64,000 bases of DNA from Streptomyces koelreuteriae (GCF_018604545.1 NZ_CP075896.1:1426001-1490000); one strand, 5' to 3'. Counted from the stretch's first letter, positions 17,377-26,335 are shown. Numbers and translations: made by a program. Notes: generated from the letters alone by a model not told the origin.

Positions 17377-18228
17377 ATGCCCGAGCCCCGTTCGGCCGTC
17401 TCCGGCGCATACGCCCGCTTGGCCGAGGTCCTCCCCGGGCTCGCCGTCACCGAACTCACCCCCGAGGACGAAACCCCGTACGGCGGCGCCTGGGCCGCGG
17501 CCACCGACCTCGCCGCCGCCGGCCCCGCCCTCGACGCGTTCCTGTCCTGGGACGAGGACCAGGTCCGCCGGGACTACGGCCAGGAGGCCCGCCCCGATGT
17601 CGTCGCCAGCTTCGGCCTGCACCGCTACGCCTGGCCCGCCTGCCTGCTGATCACCGTCCCCTGGTTCCTGCACCGCCGCGTACCGCGCTACCCCGTGACC
17701 CACGTCTCGTACGACCGCACCGCCGAGGGCCACCCCATCGGCCGGATGGCCGTCCGCCCGGCCGGCTTCGCGTGCCTGCCCGGCGACGAGGCCGCCACGC
17801 TGCCCGGCGCCCGGGTCGTCCCGGACGAGGAGGCGCTGCGGGCCGAGGTGCGGTCGGCGGTCGCCGAGCACCTGGAGCCGGTCCTGACCGGTTTCGGACC
17901 GCGGATGCGGCGTCGCGGCCGGGCCCTGTGGGGCATGGCGACCGACGAGATCGTCGAGGGACTCTGGTACATCGCGCAGCTGTTCGGCGAGATCGAGGAA
18001 CGGCGCGCGATGCGCGAGCTGGAGCTGCTCCTGCCGGGCGCGACGAAGCCGTACGTGGGCACGGCGGCGTTCCGGGAGCTGACCGGCCCCGGCGGCGAGC
18101 CGCTGCGCACCCGGGACCGCGCGAGCTGCTGCATGTTCTACACGCTGCGCCCGCAGGACACCTGCGCCACCTGCCCGCGCACCTGCGACGCCGACCGGGT
18201 CACCAAGCTCTTGGCCACAGCCAGTTGA
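17377..18228 (+). CDS. FhuF-like siderophore-iron reductase with C-terminal 2Fe-2S site
   Basis: 283 residues. The C-terminus has the FhuF family cysteine pattern C-C-x10-C-x2-C (near residues 256-270), which binds a 2Fe-2S cluster. A conserved central segment ALWGMATDEIVEGLWYIAQ supports the family. Such proteins reduce ferric siderophores in the cytoplasm and release iron. The iron box at 17340 shows the gene is iron-repressed. No siderophore transporter is adjacent, so it probably serves systems encoded elsewhere. ATG start. Confidence 0.87.
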   Translation: MPEPRSAVSGAYARLAEVLPGLAVTELTPEDETPYGGAWAAATDLAAAGPALDAFLSWDEDQVRRDYGQEARPDVVASFGLHRYAWPACLLITVPWFLHRRVPRYPVTHVSYDRTAEGHPIGRMAVRPAGFACLPGDEAATLPGARVVPDEEALRAEVRSAVAEHLEPVLTGFGPRMRRRGRALWGMATDEIVEGLWYIAQLFGEIEERRAMRELELLLPGATKPYVGTAAFRELTGPGGEPLRTRDRASCCMFYTLRPQDTCATCPRTCDADRVTKLLATAS

Positions 18229-18236
18229 GGCACACT

Positions 18237-18258
18237 CGGAAACTCAAGGAAGTTTCCG
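18237..18258 (+). terminator. Hairpin after the FhuF-like gene
   Basis: CGGAAACT (18237-18244) pairs perfectly with AGTTTCCG (18251-18258) over a 6-base loop, 8 bases past the stop codon. Confidence 0.6.
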
Positions 18259-18451
18259 CGGAACCACCCGTACGGGTAGTCTTGTTCGAACTCAACTCCC
18301 GCCCCTCACGCGGCAGTTCGAGCAGAACGCCGCCCTGAACATTCCCTTGCACTTCCTTGGCGGCCTCTTGCCCCGAAACCCCCTGAGGGCTGTTGGGATT
18401 GGGCCACTATGGCGGGCGTTACGCCCTATCCCAATGCAAGGGACCACCCAG

Positions 18452-19492
18452 ATGAAACTGACCGACATATCGCTGAACTGGCTGCTTCCGGGCGCCGTGC
18501 TTCTCCTGGGCATGCTGGCGGCGATAGCGGTTCTCGCGCGCGGCAAGCGCTCCTCGGTCAAGGACACGAGCGCGGACGATTCCTGGGAGCGCAGTGAAGA
18601 ACGCCGCAGACGCAAGGAGGCCCTTTACGGCACCGTCTCCTACGTCCTCCTCTTCTGCTGCGCGGCCGTAGCCGCCGCACTCTCCTTCCACGGCCTGGTC
18701 GGCTTCGGCGAGCAGAACCTGGGCCTCTCCGGCGGCTGGCAGTACCTGGTCCCGTTCGGCCTGGACGGCGCCGCGATGTTCTGCTCCGTGCTCGCGGTGC
18801 GCGAGGCCAGCCACGGTGACGCGGCCCTCGGCTCCCGGATACTCGTCTGGACGTTCGCCTTCGCCGCGGCCTGGTTCAACTGGGTGCACGCGCCCAGGGG
18901 CATCGGCCACGCGGGGGCGCCCCACTTCTTCGCGGGCATGTCCCTGTCGGCGGCGGTGCTCTTCGACCGCGCGCTGAAGCAGACCCGTCGCGCGGCCCTG
19001 CGGGAGCAGGGCCTGGTGCCGCGCCCGCTGCCGCAGATCCGTATCGTGCGCTGGCTGCGGGCCCCCCGCGAGACGTACAGCGCCTGGTCGCTGATGCTCC
19101 TGGAGGGTGTGCGCAGCCTCGACGAGGCGGTCGACGAAGTGCGCGACGACAAGCGCAAGAAGGACGAGGCGCGGCAGCGGCGCCGCGACCAGCAGCGCGT
19201 GGAGCGGGCCCAGTTGAAGGCGATCAGCCGCGGTCACCGCGGGCACTTCGGCCGCGGCGGCGGACGGCAGCTGGAGGTGCAGGTGGAGCGCGGCTCCTCG
19301 CAGGTCTCCGCGGAGCCTGCCATATCCGCGCCGGAGCCGCTGCCCGTCCGCTCGCGTCCCTCCCTGCAGCCCGCTCGCAAAGGAGCTGACCCCGTGACCG
19401 TCGACCTCACCGCCGAGGACGACACCATGGCGCTGCCGCGTCTGGACTCCCTGGAGCGCAAGCTCAAGGACCTGGAGCAGCAGTTCGGCTAG
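18452..19492 (+). CDS. DUF2637-domain membrane protein
   Basis: 346 residues. One helix lies at ~8-28; a second membrane region (~62-160, LLFCCAAVAAALSFHGLVGF, FGLDGAAMFCSVLAVREA, FAFAAAWFNWVHAPR) matches the DUF2637/SpdB-like domain. The latter half is charged, with basic helices (DDKRKKDEARQRRRDQQR) and a C-terminal coiled-coil-like end (LDSLERKLKDLEQQFG). Related domains occur in spread proteins of conjugative elements but also in chromosomal genes of unknown role. ATG 18452 is favoured because AAGGGA lies about 10 bases upstream. No plasmid or integrase genes are nearby, so this is probably a chromosomal housekeeping copy. Confidence 0.8.
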   Translation: MKLTDISLNWLLPGAVLLLGMLAAIAVLARGKRSSVKDTSADDSWERSEERRRRKEALYGTVSYVLLFCCAAVAAALSFHGLVGFGEQNLGLSGGWQYLVPFGLDGAAMFCSVLAVREASHGDAALGSRILVWTFAFAAAWFNWVHAPRGIGHAGAPHFFAGMSLSAAVLFDRALKQTRRAALREQGLVPRPLPQIRIVRWLRAPRETYSAWSLMLLEGVRSLDEAVDEVRDDKRKKDEARQRRRDQQRVERAQLKAISRGHRGHFGRGGGRQLEVQVERGSSQVSAEPAISAPEPLPVRSRPSLQPARKGADPVTVDLTAEDDTMALPRLDSLERKLKDLEQQFG

Positions 19493-19508
19493 GGGGACCG
19501 AACAGGGC

Positions 19509-19548
19509 CGGGAAGGGGGCGTGGCCTGCGGGCCGCGCCCCCTTCCCG
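19509..19548. terminator. Strong hairpin between convergent genes
   Basis: CGGGAAGGGGGCG (19509-19521) pairs perfectly with CGCCCCCTTCCCG (19536-19548), with further GGCC pairing inside. It lies between the stop of the DUF2637 gene and the stop of the RsbW-like gene and can serve both strands. Confidence 0.75.
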
Positions 19549-19594
19549 TTCACGCTTCCCGTTCACGCTTCCCGTTCACGCTTCCCGTTCACGC
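19543..19594. repeat. 13-bp tandem repeat, four copies
   Basis: TTCCCGTTCACGC is repeated four times without change (4 x 13 = 52 bases). The first copy overlaps the 3' arm of the terminator hairpin. The last copy contains the stop codon and final codons of the RsbW-like gene, so copy number could affect that protein's end. Confidence 0.9.
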
Positions 19595-20071
19595 CGCCTC
19601 GGCCTCCAGCTCGAACCAGACGGCCTTGCCCACTCCGTGCGGCCTGACGCCCCAGGCGTCGGCGAGGGACTGGACGAGGAACAGGCCCCTGCCGTTCGTA
19701 CCGTCGTCGGCGATCGGTACGCGCAGCCGGGGTCTGCGGGCCACGAAGTCCCGTACCTCCACCCGCAGTCCACGCGGTCCGACCGTGGCCGTCAGGAGCG
19801 CGTCGTGATCGGTGTGGACGATCGCGTTGGTGACGAGTTCGCTGGTGAGCAGTTCCGCCACGTCCGATCGCCCGGTCCTCCCCCATTGCCCGAGCATGTC
19901 CCGCAGGGCCCTGCGGGCTTCCGGCACGGCCCGCAGGTCCGCCCGCCCGAGTCTGCGCCTCAGTTGAGGCACGGGCATCCGCTCCGTGTCGTCGTCGGTC
20001 TTGTCGTCCGCCGTCTTCGCCGAGAAGGCCCCGATCGTTATGGGACCGCCTCCTCGTGCCTGCCTCTCCAT
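19589..20071 (-). CDS. RsbW-like histidine-kinase-type ATP-binding protein
   Basis: 160 residues from ATG 20071. The HATPase_c fold is recognised from the N box ELVTNAIVHTDHDALL and the G box NGRGLFLVQSLADAWGV, with VEVRDF at the Asp-containing G1 position. Streptomycetes encode many such small kinases, which act as anti-sigma factors or regulators of partner switching. An in-frame ATG at 20134 is a possible longer start. The C-terminal residues run into the 13-bp repeat. No partner (anti-anti-sigma or sigma factor) is adjacent. Confidence 0.83.
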   Translation of the reverse strand: MERQARGGGPITIGAFSAKTADDKTDDDTERMPVPQLRRRLGRADLRAVPEARRALRDMLGQWGRTGRSDVAELLTSELVTNAIVHTDHDALLTATVGPRGLRVEVRDFVARRPRLRVPIADDGTNGRGLFLVQSLADAWGVRPHGVGKAVWFELEAEAA

Positions 20072-20500
20072 GACCCCCGCCCGCGCGCCGATGTCGGTTC
20101 CCCTCCTGCCTCGAACACGTTCACGGGGATCCATGCCCGATCGGACACGCGGCAGTCATGTCGAGTCGTCAACGACCGGGTGTTCGGCCAATCGGACGGG
20201 ACCTGTGGGCGGGGCTGCGGGCCGCTGAGCGGTACGGCGGTGACGGGGAGGGGGACAAGAGGGTAGCCGGTACGGGTCCTCGTGCGGATCGTGACCGCAG
20301 GAGATCGGCCGAAGTACCGAGGGCCGGCTGCCGATCCGTGCGTACGCGACGAAGGAGTGGGGCAGCCGGCCCCCGCGCGCGGCGGTCCGGTGAAGTTGGC
20401 CGAAGTACGACGGTCCCTCCCGGGCCTCTGACCGGAACAGGGCCGTCCTCCCCACCCCCGTGGCGGGAGGACGGCCCTGTCTTCTCCGGTGGTCGCCCGG
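20072..20500. other. 429-base region between two minus-strand genes
   Basis: No convincing gene. It holds the terminator of the secreted-protein gene (20437-20480) and an 11-base direct repeat GGCCGAAGTAC at 20307-20317 and 20398-20408, 91 bases apart. The promoter of the RsbW-like gene must lie at the left end, but no clear hexamers were identified. Confidence 0.4.
20437..20480 (-). terminator. Hairpin after the secreted-protein gene
   Basis: ACAGGGCCGTCCTCCC (20437-20452) pairs over 16 bases without mismatch with GGGAGGACGGCCCTGT (20465-20480), 20 bases beyond the stop codon at 20501. Confidence 0.82.
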
Positions 20501-21124
20501 TCAGTACAGCTTCTTGACGGCGGTGGTCGTCGTCTTCTTGAAGGCGGCCACGGGGGCGTCGCCGAAGTCGCCCATCTGACCCCACTGCACGACGGTGACG
20601 GTCCGGCCGTCCTGTCCGACGGACAGCAGTGCGATGTCCGAGGCCCCCCAGGAGGTCTCGGTGTGCAGTCCGCGGACGCGGGCGCCCTCCTCGACCGGCA
20701 GCGAGCCGTAGTCCCGGCCCTCGGCCTGGACGTCCGGGTCGGCCTCCTCGATGCGGTCGGCGCAGGTGCGGATCAGGTCGTCGTAGTGCTTCGCCAGGGC
20801 CTTGGCCAGGGCGGCTGTGCTGGTCACGACGGTCAACTGCACGGCGCCGGTGTCCAGGTCGGTCCGGAACTCCCGGTGCCGGTAGTCGTAGGAGGGCACG
20901 CCCTCCGTGCTCACGCAGAAGCCGAGTCCCTCCGGGAACCCTTCGGTGACCGGCCCGGCGGTCCAGGACGACGTCGGGTGCGGCGGCAGCTCCGACGCCG
21001 AGAGGAACTTGGGCGCGGCGGCCTTCGGCGCGGCGCCGGCGGCCGGTGCCGTGGCGACCGTGCCCGCCGCGAGGGCGGCGACGGTGAGTGCGGTGAGAGC
21101 GCTCGTTCGGATGCGCATGGACAT
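20501..21124 (-). CDS. Secreted protein of unknown function
   Basis: 207 residues from ATG 21124, which has a GGGGGAA ribosome site. A signal peptide is clear: MRIRTS, a hydrophobic stretch, and AxA-type cleavage near APAAGAA (~residue 30). The mature part has two cysteines (GFCVS, RTCAD) that could form a disulfide, and no recognised catalytic motif. It is divergent from the HTH-membrane gene at 21356, whose exported part is also of unknown role, so the two may be functionally related. No family is recognised. Confidence 0.7.
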   Translation of the reverse strand: MSMRIRTSALTALTVAALAAGTVATAPAAGAAPKAAAPKFLSASELPPHPTSSWTAGPVTEGFPEGLGFCVSTEGVPSYDYRHREFRTDLDTGAVQLTVVTSTAALAKALAKHYDDLIRTCADRIEEADPDVQAEGRDYGSLPVEEGARVRGLHTETSWGASDIALLSVGQDGRTVTVVQWGQMGDFGDAPVAAFKKTTTTAVKKLY

Positions 21125-21355
21125 GGGTGTTCCCCCGAGGATGAGTGCGTGGACATGGATGCCGCGGCGAGGCCGGCTGGTCGGCCCGGGCCTGGTCGGT
21201 GCGGCACCAAGAGCATCAGCGGTCACAGCCGGCGGGCGCAACAGCCCGCGGCCGATCGGCCGGGGTGGAACCATCCCAGCCCGTCTGACGTGCAGGTACA
21301 GGGACGCCTGGGATGCCGTCCCGGGCCGGGTCGGACCTTACGGGGGCGGGGAAAC

Positions 21356-22645
21356 GTGTCGGCACAGGAAGACCTGGACGACGTCGGGGAGTTCGCGGCG
21401 CTGCTGAGAGCGCTGAAGGAGCGCACGGACCGCAGTTACGGTTCGCTGGCCCGCCGTCTGGCCATGAACACCTCGACCCTGCACCGCTATTGCGCGGGCG
21501 ATGCGGTCCCCCTCGACTTCGCCCCCGTGGAGCGTTTCGCGGCGCTCTGCGGGGCGACGGCCGAGGAACGCCTGGAACTCCACCGCCGCTGGCTCCTGGC
21601 GGTGGCGGCACGCAAGCGGCCTCGTACGGCGACTGCGGTGGAGGAGGCGGCCCCTGCCGAGGAGGAAGCGGGCGCCCCGGCTCCAGATCCGGCCCCGGAC
21701 CCGGACCCGCTCCCCCGCCGCCCCTGGTACCGCCACAGGCGCGTCGCGGTCGGGCTGGCCGCCGCCTGCGCGCTGCTCGCGACGCTCGGCAGTCTGTCCG
21801 CGCTGCCGGACGGACGGCGCCCCGCCGCCGACGGTGCCCGTACGGCCGGACCCGCCACGTCCGGCACGACGGAAGCCAAGGCACCGGACCGCAGCGGCAC
21901 CTCGCCCACTCCGAGCGACTCCCCCACCACCAAGCGGCCTTCCGCCACCCCGAAGAGCAAGAAGGAGCCCTCCCCCGCCCCCTCCGCCCGTACCACCACC
22001 CCGGCACCGCCCAGCGGGAAGAACTCCGCCGTGCCGCTCACCTGGTCCGCCGACTCCCAGGCCTGGAATCTGGGCTGCGGCCACGACTACGTCATCGCCA
22101 AACCGCCCCAGCAGGTGCCCCCGCCCCCGGCCCCGCAGGACGCCGGGACCTGGGCGGCGACACAGGGCGCGGTGCACGGCGGCGAGACGATCGTGGAGTT
22201 GTCGGTGCAGGGGCGGACCGACACGGCGGTCGTGCTGAACGCGCTGCGTGTGCGCGTGGTGGGGCGAACGGCACCCGCCCCGGGCAACGCCTACGCCATG
22301 GACCAGGGCTGCGGGGGCGCGGTCACCCCGCGCTCCTTCGACGTGAACCTGGACAAGGACCGGCCCATCGCCCGCGCGGTCGCCGGGAACGACACCGGCG
22401 TGCCGATCCCGGCGGTGCGCATGCCGTACCGCGTCTCGGCCACGGACCCCGAGGTGCTGCTGGTCACCGCCCGGACCGTGACGTGCGACTGCCGCTGGTA
22501 CCTGGAGCTGGACTGGTCCTCCCAGGGCCGCGCGGGCACGGTCCGCATCGACGACGCCGGACGCCCGTTCCGCACCAGCGGCATCAAGGGCCTGCCCCGG
22601 TACATGTACGACACGACGGCCCGCCGGTGGGGGCCCTACAGCTGA
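21356..22645 (+). CDS. Membrane protein with N-terminal XRE-type HTH and exported C-terminal domain
   Basis: 429 residues. An N-terminal helix-turn-helix (~10-65: ALLRALKERTDRSYGSLARR, NTSTLHRYCAGDAVP) resembles the XRE-like domain of streptomycete regulators. A Pro/Asp/Glu-rich stretch leads to one membrane helix (~129-148, VAVGLAAACALLATLGSLSA), a Pro/Ser/Thr linker, and an exported domain (~225-429) with four or five cysteines. The layout suggests a one-component transmembrane regulator or a protein tethering DNA or partners to the envelope. The GTG at 21356 follows GGGGGCGGGG and is preferred to a long upstream extension that would be antisense to the neighbouring gene. Confidence 0.78.
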   Translation: MSAQEDLDDVGEFAALLRALKERTDRSYGSLARRLAMNTSTLHRYCAGDAVPLDFAPVERFAALCGATAEERLELHRRWLLAVAARKRPRTATAVEEAAPAEEEAGAPAPDPAPDPDPLPRRPWYRHRRVAVGLAAACALLATLGSLSALPDGRRPAADGARTAGPATSGTTEAKAPDRSGTSPTPSDSPTTKRPSATPKSKKEPSPAPSARTTTPAPPSGKNSAVPLTWSADSQAWNLGCGHDYVIAKPPQQVPPPPAPQDAGTWAATQGAVHGGETIVELSVQGRTDTAVVLNALRVRVVGRTAPAPGNAYAMDQGCGGAVTPRSFDVNLDKDRPIARAVAGNDTGVPIPAVRMPYRVSATDPEVLLVTARTVTCDCRWYLELDWSSQGRAGTVRIDDAGRPFRTSGIKGLPRYMYDTTARRWGPYS

Positions 22646-22651
22646 CCGCCC

Positions 22652-24394
22652 TCAGGGCCGGGGCACGTTGCGCAGGTTGGAGCGGGCCATCTGGAGCATC
22701 CGGCCGACCCCGCCGTCCAGCACCATCTTGGAGGCGGACAGGGCGAAGCCGGTCACCATCTCGGCCTTGATCTTGGGCGGGATGGACAGCGCGTTGGGGT
22801 CGGTGACGACGTCGACGAGCGCCGGGCCCTTGTGCTTGAAGGCGTGCTTGAGGGCGCCGGCGAGTTCCTTGGGCTTCTCGACCCGGACGCCGTACGCGCC
22901 GCAGGCCCGGGCGACGGCGGCGAAGTCGGGGTTCTTGTTGGCGGTGCCGTAGGACGGCAGGCCGGCGACCAGCATCTCCAACTCGACCATGCCGAGGGAG
23001 GAGTTGTTGAAGAGGACGACCTTGACCGGGAGGTCGTACTGCACGAGCGTCAGGAAGTCGCCCATCAGCATGGAGAAGCCGCCGTCGCCGGACATGGACA
23101 CGACCTGCCGCTTGCGGTCGGTGAACTGCGCGCCGATCGCCATGGGCAGGGCGTTGGCCATGGAGCCGTGGGAGAAGGACCCGATGACGCGGCGGCGGCC
23201 GTTGGGTGAGATGTAGCGGGCGGCCCAGACGTTGCACATGCCGGTGTCGACGGTGAACACGGCGTCGTCGGAGGCGACTTCGTCGAGGACGGACGCGACG
23301 TACTCGGGGTGGATCGGTGTGTGCTTCTCGACCTTGCGGGTGTACGCCTTGACCACCCCCTCCAGCGCGTCCGCGTGCTTCTTCAGCATCCGGTCGAGGA
23401 AGCGGCGGTTGTTCTTCTCCTTCACCCTGGGGATCAGACAGCGCAGTGTCTCCCGTACGTCGCCCCACACCGCGAGGTCCAGTTTCGAGCGGCGGCCGAG
23501 GTGTTCGGGGCGTACGTCGACCTGGGCGATCTTCACGTCGTCGGGGAGGAAGGCGTTGTAGGGGAAGTCGGTGCCGAGCAGGATCAGCAGGTCGCACTCG
23601 TGGGTGGCCTCGTAGGCGGCGCCGTAGCCGAGGAGCCCGCTCATGCCGACGTCGTAGGGGTTGTCGTACTGGATCCATTCCTTGCCGCGCAGGGCGTGCC
23701 CCACCGGGGACTTGATCTTCCCGGCGAACTCCATGACCTCGGCGTGCGCGCCCGCGGTGCCGGCTCCGCAGAAGAGGGTGACCTTGCCGGCCTCGTCGAT
23801 CATCTTCACCAGCCGGTCGAGTTCCTCGTCTCCCGGGCGGACCGTGGGCCGGGAGGTGACGAGGGCGGTCTCGGCGGGCTTGTCCGGGGCGGGCTCGTCG
23901 GCGATGTCGCCGGGAAGGGAGACCACGCTGACGCCGCTGCGGCCGACGGCGTTCTGGATGGCGGTCTGGAGCAGCCGGGGCATCTGCTTCGGGCTGGAGA
24001 TCAGCTCGCTGTAGTGGCTGCACTCGGCGAACAGCCGGTCGGGGTGGGTCTCCTGGAAGAAGTTGAGGCCGATCTCGCTGGAGGGGATCTGGGAGGCGAG
24101 GGCGAGGACGGGCGCCATGGAGCGGTGGGCGTCGTACAGGCCGTTGATGAGGTGGAGGTTGCCCGGGCCGCAGGAGCCGGCGCAGGCGGCGAGAGTGCCG
24201 GTGATCTGGGCCTCGGCGCCGGCGGCGAAGGCGGCGGTCTCCTCGTGCCGGACGTGGATCCAGTCGATGGCGGAGTTGCGCCGGACGGCGTCGACGACCG
24301 GGTTCAGGCTGTCGCCGACGACTCCGTAGAGGCGTTTGACTCCGGCGCGCGTCAGGATGTCGACGAACTGTTCCGCGACGTTCTGTTTGGCCAT
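22652..24394 (-). CDS. poxB: Pyruvate oxidase/dehydrogenase (quinone), PoxB-like
   Basis: 580 residues, the usual length of thiamine-diphosphate-dependent pyruvate oxidases. The N-terminal domain opens VAEQFVDILTRAGVKRLYGV and has the catalytic Glu in VRHEETAAFAAGAEA. The central FAD/Rossmann-like domain (~190-340) follows. The C-terminal ThDP motif is GDGGFSMLMGDFLTLVQYDL with NNSSLGM. The enzyme oxidises pyruvate to acetate and CO2, passing electrons to quinone at the membrane. Other ThDP decarboxylases are possible, but the overall sequence is PoxB-like. Single gene, with its stop 7 bases from the convergent gene. Confidence 0.88.
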   Translation of the reverse strand: MAKQNVAEQFVDILTRAGVKRLYGVVGDSLNPVVDAVRRNSAIDWIHVRHEETAAFAAGAEAQITGTLAACAGSCGPGNLHLINGLYDAHRSMAPVLALASQIPSSEIGLNFFQETHPDRLFAECSHYSELISSPKQMPRLLQTAIQNAVGRSGVSVVSLPGDIADEPAPDKPAETALVTSRPTVRPGDEELDRLVKMIDEAGKVTLFCGAGTAGAHAEVMEFAGKIKSPVGHALRGKEWIQYDNPYDVGMSGLLGYGAAYEATHECDLLILLGTDFPYNAFLPDDVKIAQVDVRPEHLGRRSKLDLAVWGDVRETLRCLIPRVKEKNNRRFLDRMLKKHADALEGVVKAYTRKVEKHTPIHPEYVASVLDEVASDDAVFTVDTGMCNVWAARYISPNGRRRVIGSFSHGSMANALPMAIGAQFTDRKRQVVSMSGDGGFSMLMGDFLTLVQYDLPVKVVLFNNSSLGMVELEMLVAGLPSYGTANKNPDFAAVARACGAYGVRVEKPKELAGALKHAFKHKGPALVDVVTDPNALSIPPKIKAEMVTGFALSASKMVLDGGVGRMLQMARSNLRNVPRP

Positions 24395-24460
24395 GGCTCT
24401 CGTGTGCCCCTTCGGTCTCCAGGGATCCCTCCGGGTTCCATCAAGTCACAGGGTGCGCGC

Positions 24461-26335
24461 TCACGCCTCCCACACGGCGGCGGCCGTACGGTCGTCCGCG
24501 TAGCCCTTGACCCGCACCTGGGAGTCCGCGAGGAACGCGGCGAGGCCGGGCGGGTCGGGGCGGGACCACCGCTCGGCGAGGTAGTCGCCCAGCTCGGGTT
24601 CGCCGCGCAGCGGGTCGGCGAGGCCGCCGCTGCACAGCAGGAGCGTGTCACCCGGGCGGGCGACGGAGGTACGGAAGCGGAAGGGTTCGCGGGGTGGTTC
24701 CGGGGCCGGTTCGTAGGGGCTGGGCGGGGTCGGGATGCCCAGGTCCATGGTGAACCGGTCGCCCTCGGGCGTCTCGGAGGGCGGCGACCCGAATCCCATC
24801 ACGGGCTCGCCCTTGATCTCGGCGACCTGCGGTTCGATGTCCTGCCACTCGCCGTCCCGCAGCCGGAACAGCCCGCCGGGTCCTACGCCGAAGAAGACGC
24901 GCGTACGGCACTCCGGGTCGGCCGACAGCAGCAGACAGCGCAGGCCGGCCGCGTACTCCTGCGGGTCGACGCCCTGTTCGGCGGCGCTGGCGCGGAGCTT
25001 GCCGAGACTGCGGTCGGTGAGACGGTGCAGCCCGGACTTGAGGTCGCCCCGGCGACCGTCCCTTATGTCCGCCACGAGCCGGGCATGACTGCGCCCGACG
25101 GCCCGCCCGATCCAGTGACAGGCCTCGGCGGCGGCCCGGTGCGCGCCCTGCGTGGCACGGGCCCCGGTCGCCATCGCCACCAGCAGCAGCGCGTGCTCGC
25201 CCGTGCCGAAGCGCGCGGTCAGCAGCGAGTCACGCCGCGGCTCCCCCCGGTACCGCGCGGAGTCCCCCCGCACGGACACGGCCCGCAACGTACACGCCCC
25301 GTACCGGGCCCCGTCGAGCACGGTGTCCGCGACCAGGTCGTCGAGATCATCGGGGTCGGCCGCCGGTAGCGCGATGGGCTCGGCGTCGTAGGTGGGCGGC
25401 CGGGACCCGACGTACCCGAGGGGCAGGGGGGAGGGCTCGGGGCGCTCGATCCGGGGGGCGGGCTGGTCGGAGAGGGTCTGCGGCGGGGGTGGTGGGGTGA
25501 CCGGGAGAGGCGGTGCGAACGCCGGGTCGGCGGGGCGGGGTGGCGCGGACGGGGCATCGGCCGGGCTGGGTGGCAGCGGCGGACGTTCGGCGGGGCGGGG
25601 TGGGGCGGACGGTGCATCGGCCGGGCGGGGAGGCGCCGGCGGACCTTCGGCGGAGCGGGAAGGCGCGGGCGGTGCATCGGCCGGGCTGGGTGGCACCGGC
25701 GGACCTTCGGCGGAGCGGGGTGGCGCCGGCGGTGGGTCGACGGGGGCGGGGAAGGCTGTCCCGTCGGGCTCGGTGGCCGGGAAACCGGCCCTGCCGGGCC
25801 CGGTGGCGGGGGCCCCGGTGCGGCCGGACTCGGCCACCGGAGTCGAGGTCCCACCAGAGCCGCTACCCGGAGCCCCGGCCCCACCGGAGCCAGCCCCCGG
25901 AGACCCGACCCCACCGGGCTCGGCAGCGGGGAAGGTCGGCTCGGCCGGGCGGAATTCCGGGCTGGGCCAGGAGGGTGGGGTGGTGGGCAGGGGTGGAGGG
26001 GGCGGGGGTGATGGGGGCGGGGGCCGATCCGGTGTCTGCCCTGTGCCGCCCGGCGGCTTCGTGGCGGTCGGGAAGGTCGACGGGCGTGGGGGCCGGGACG
26101 TCGGTGGTTCCCAGGGGGCGCGGGGCTCGTCGGCGGCTGCCCGGGGCGCCGGGACCACCGGATCGGAGGCGGGGCGTTCGTCCGCCGGGCTCCCTACCGC
26201 CCCCGCCGCCGAGGCGAAGCGGTCGTCGAGGGAATCCGGGGCGGGTGTGGGGCCCGTGTCGTCGGTGGAGTCGTCGTACAACTGCCTCCACCAGTCGTCG
26301 TCCTGACCGGTGGGCCTTCCCCCCTGCTGGCTCAT
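24461..26335 (-). CDS. Proline-rich protein with degenerate PP2C-like phosphatase domain
   Basis: 624 residues. Residues ~60-340 are a Pro/Ala-rich, low-complexity region with 20-residue repeats. The C-terminal ~260 residues have the PP2C shape: a start GACTLRAVSVRGDSARYRGE, a motif LLLVAMATGA where active PP2Cs have a metal-binding DGxG, LCSGGLAD where SDGL is expected, and a final YADDRTAAAVWEA with the DD(N/R) motif. Several metal ligands are therefore missing. It may be an inactive, scaffold-type phosphatase. ATG 26335 is preferred to the upstream extension. No kinase is adjacent. Confidence 0.75.
   Translation of the reverse strand: MSQQGGRPTGQDDDWWRQLYDDSTDDTGPTPAPDSLDDRFASAAGAVGSPADERPASDPVVPAPRAAADEPRAPWEPPTSRPPRPSTFPTATKPPGGTGQTPDRPPPPSPPPPPPLPTTPPSWPSPEFRPAEPTFPAAEPGGVGSPGAGSGGAGAPGSGSGGTSTPVAESGRTGAPATGPGRAGFPATEPDGTAFPAPVDPPPAPPRSAEGPPVPPSPADAPPAPSRSAEGPPAPPRPADAPSAPPRPAERPPLPPSPADAPSAPPRPADPAFAPPLPVTPPPPPQTLSDQPAPRIERPEPSPLPLGYVGSRPPTYDAEPIALPAADPDDLDDLVADTVLDGARYGACTLRAVSVRGDSARYRGEPRRDSLLTARFGTGEHALLLVAMATGARATQGAHRAAAEACHWIGRAVGRSHARLVADIRDGRRGDLKSGLHRLTDRSLGKLRASAAEQGVDPQEYAAGLRCLLLSADPECRTRVFFGVGPGGLFRLRDGEWQDIEPQVAEIKGEPVMGFGSPPSETPEGDRFTMDLGIPTPPSPYEPAPEPPREPFRFRTSVARPGDTLLLCSGGLADPLRGEPELGDYLAERWSRPDPPGLAAFLADSQVRVKGYADDRTAAAVWEA
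25555..25735. repeat. 60-bp tandem repeats encoding Pro-rich 20-residue units
   Basis: At least three units of about 60 bases encode imperfect copies of SAEGPPxPPxPADAPxAPxR inside the PP2C-like gene. The unit length is a multiple of three, so the frame is kept. Ends are approximate, read by eye. Confidence 0.7.

Noticed and set aside
19543..19594. Possible CRISPR-like array
   Set aside because: The 13-bp repeats are directly adjacent without spacers, so it is a simple tandem repeat.
20489..21355. N-terminal extension of the HTH-membrane protein
   Set aside because: It would be antisense to the secreted protein gene; a GTG with good ribosome site stands at 21356 before the HTH.
21313..22770. 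485-residue frame overlapping the HTH-membrane gene
   Set aside because: Out of frame with the HTH and Pro/Ser/Thr linker; Arg/Gly-rich shadow.
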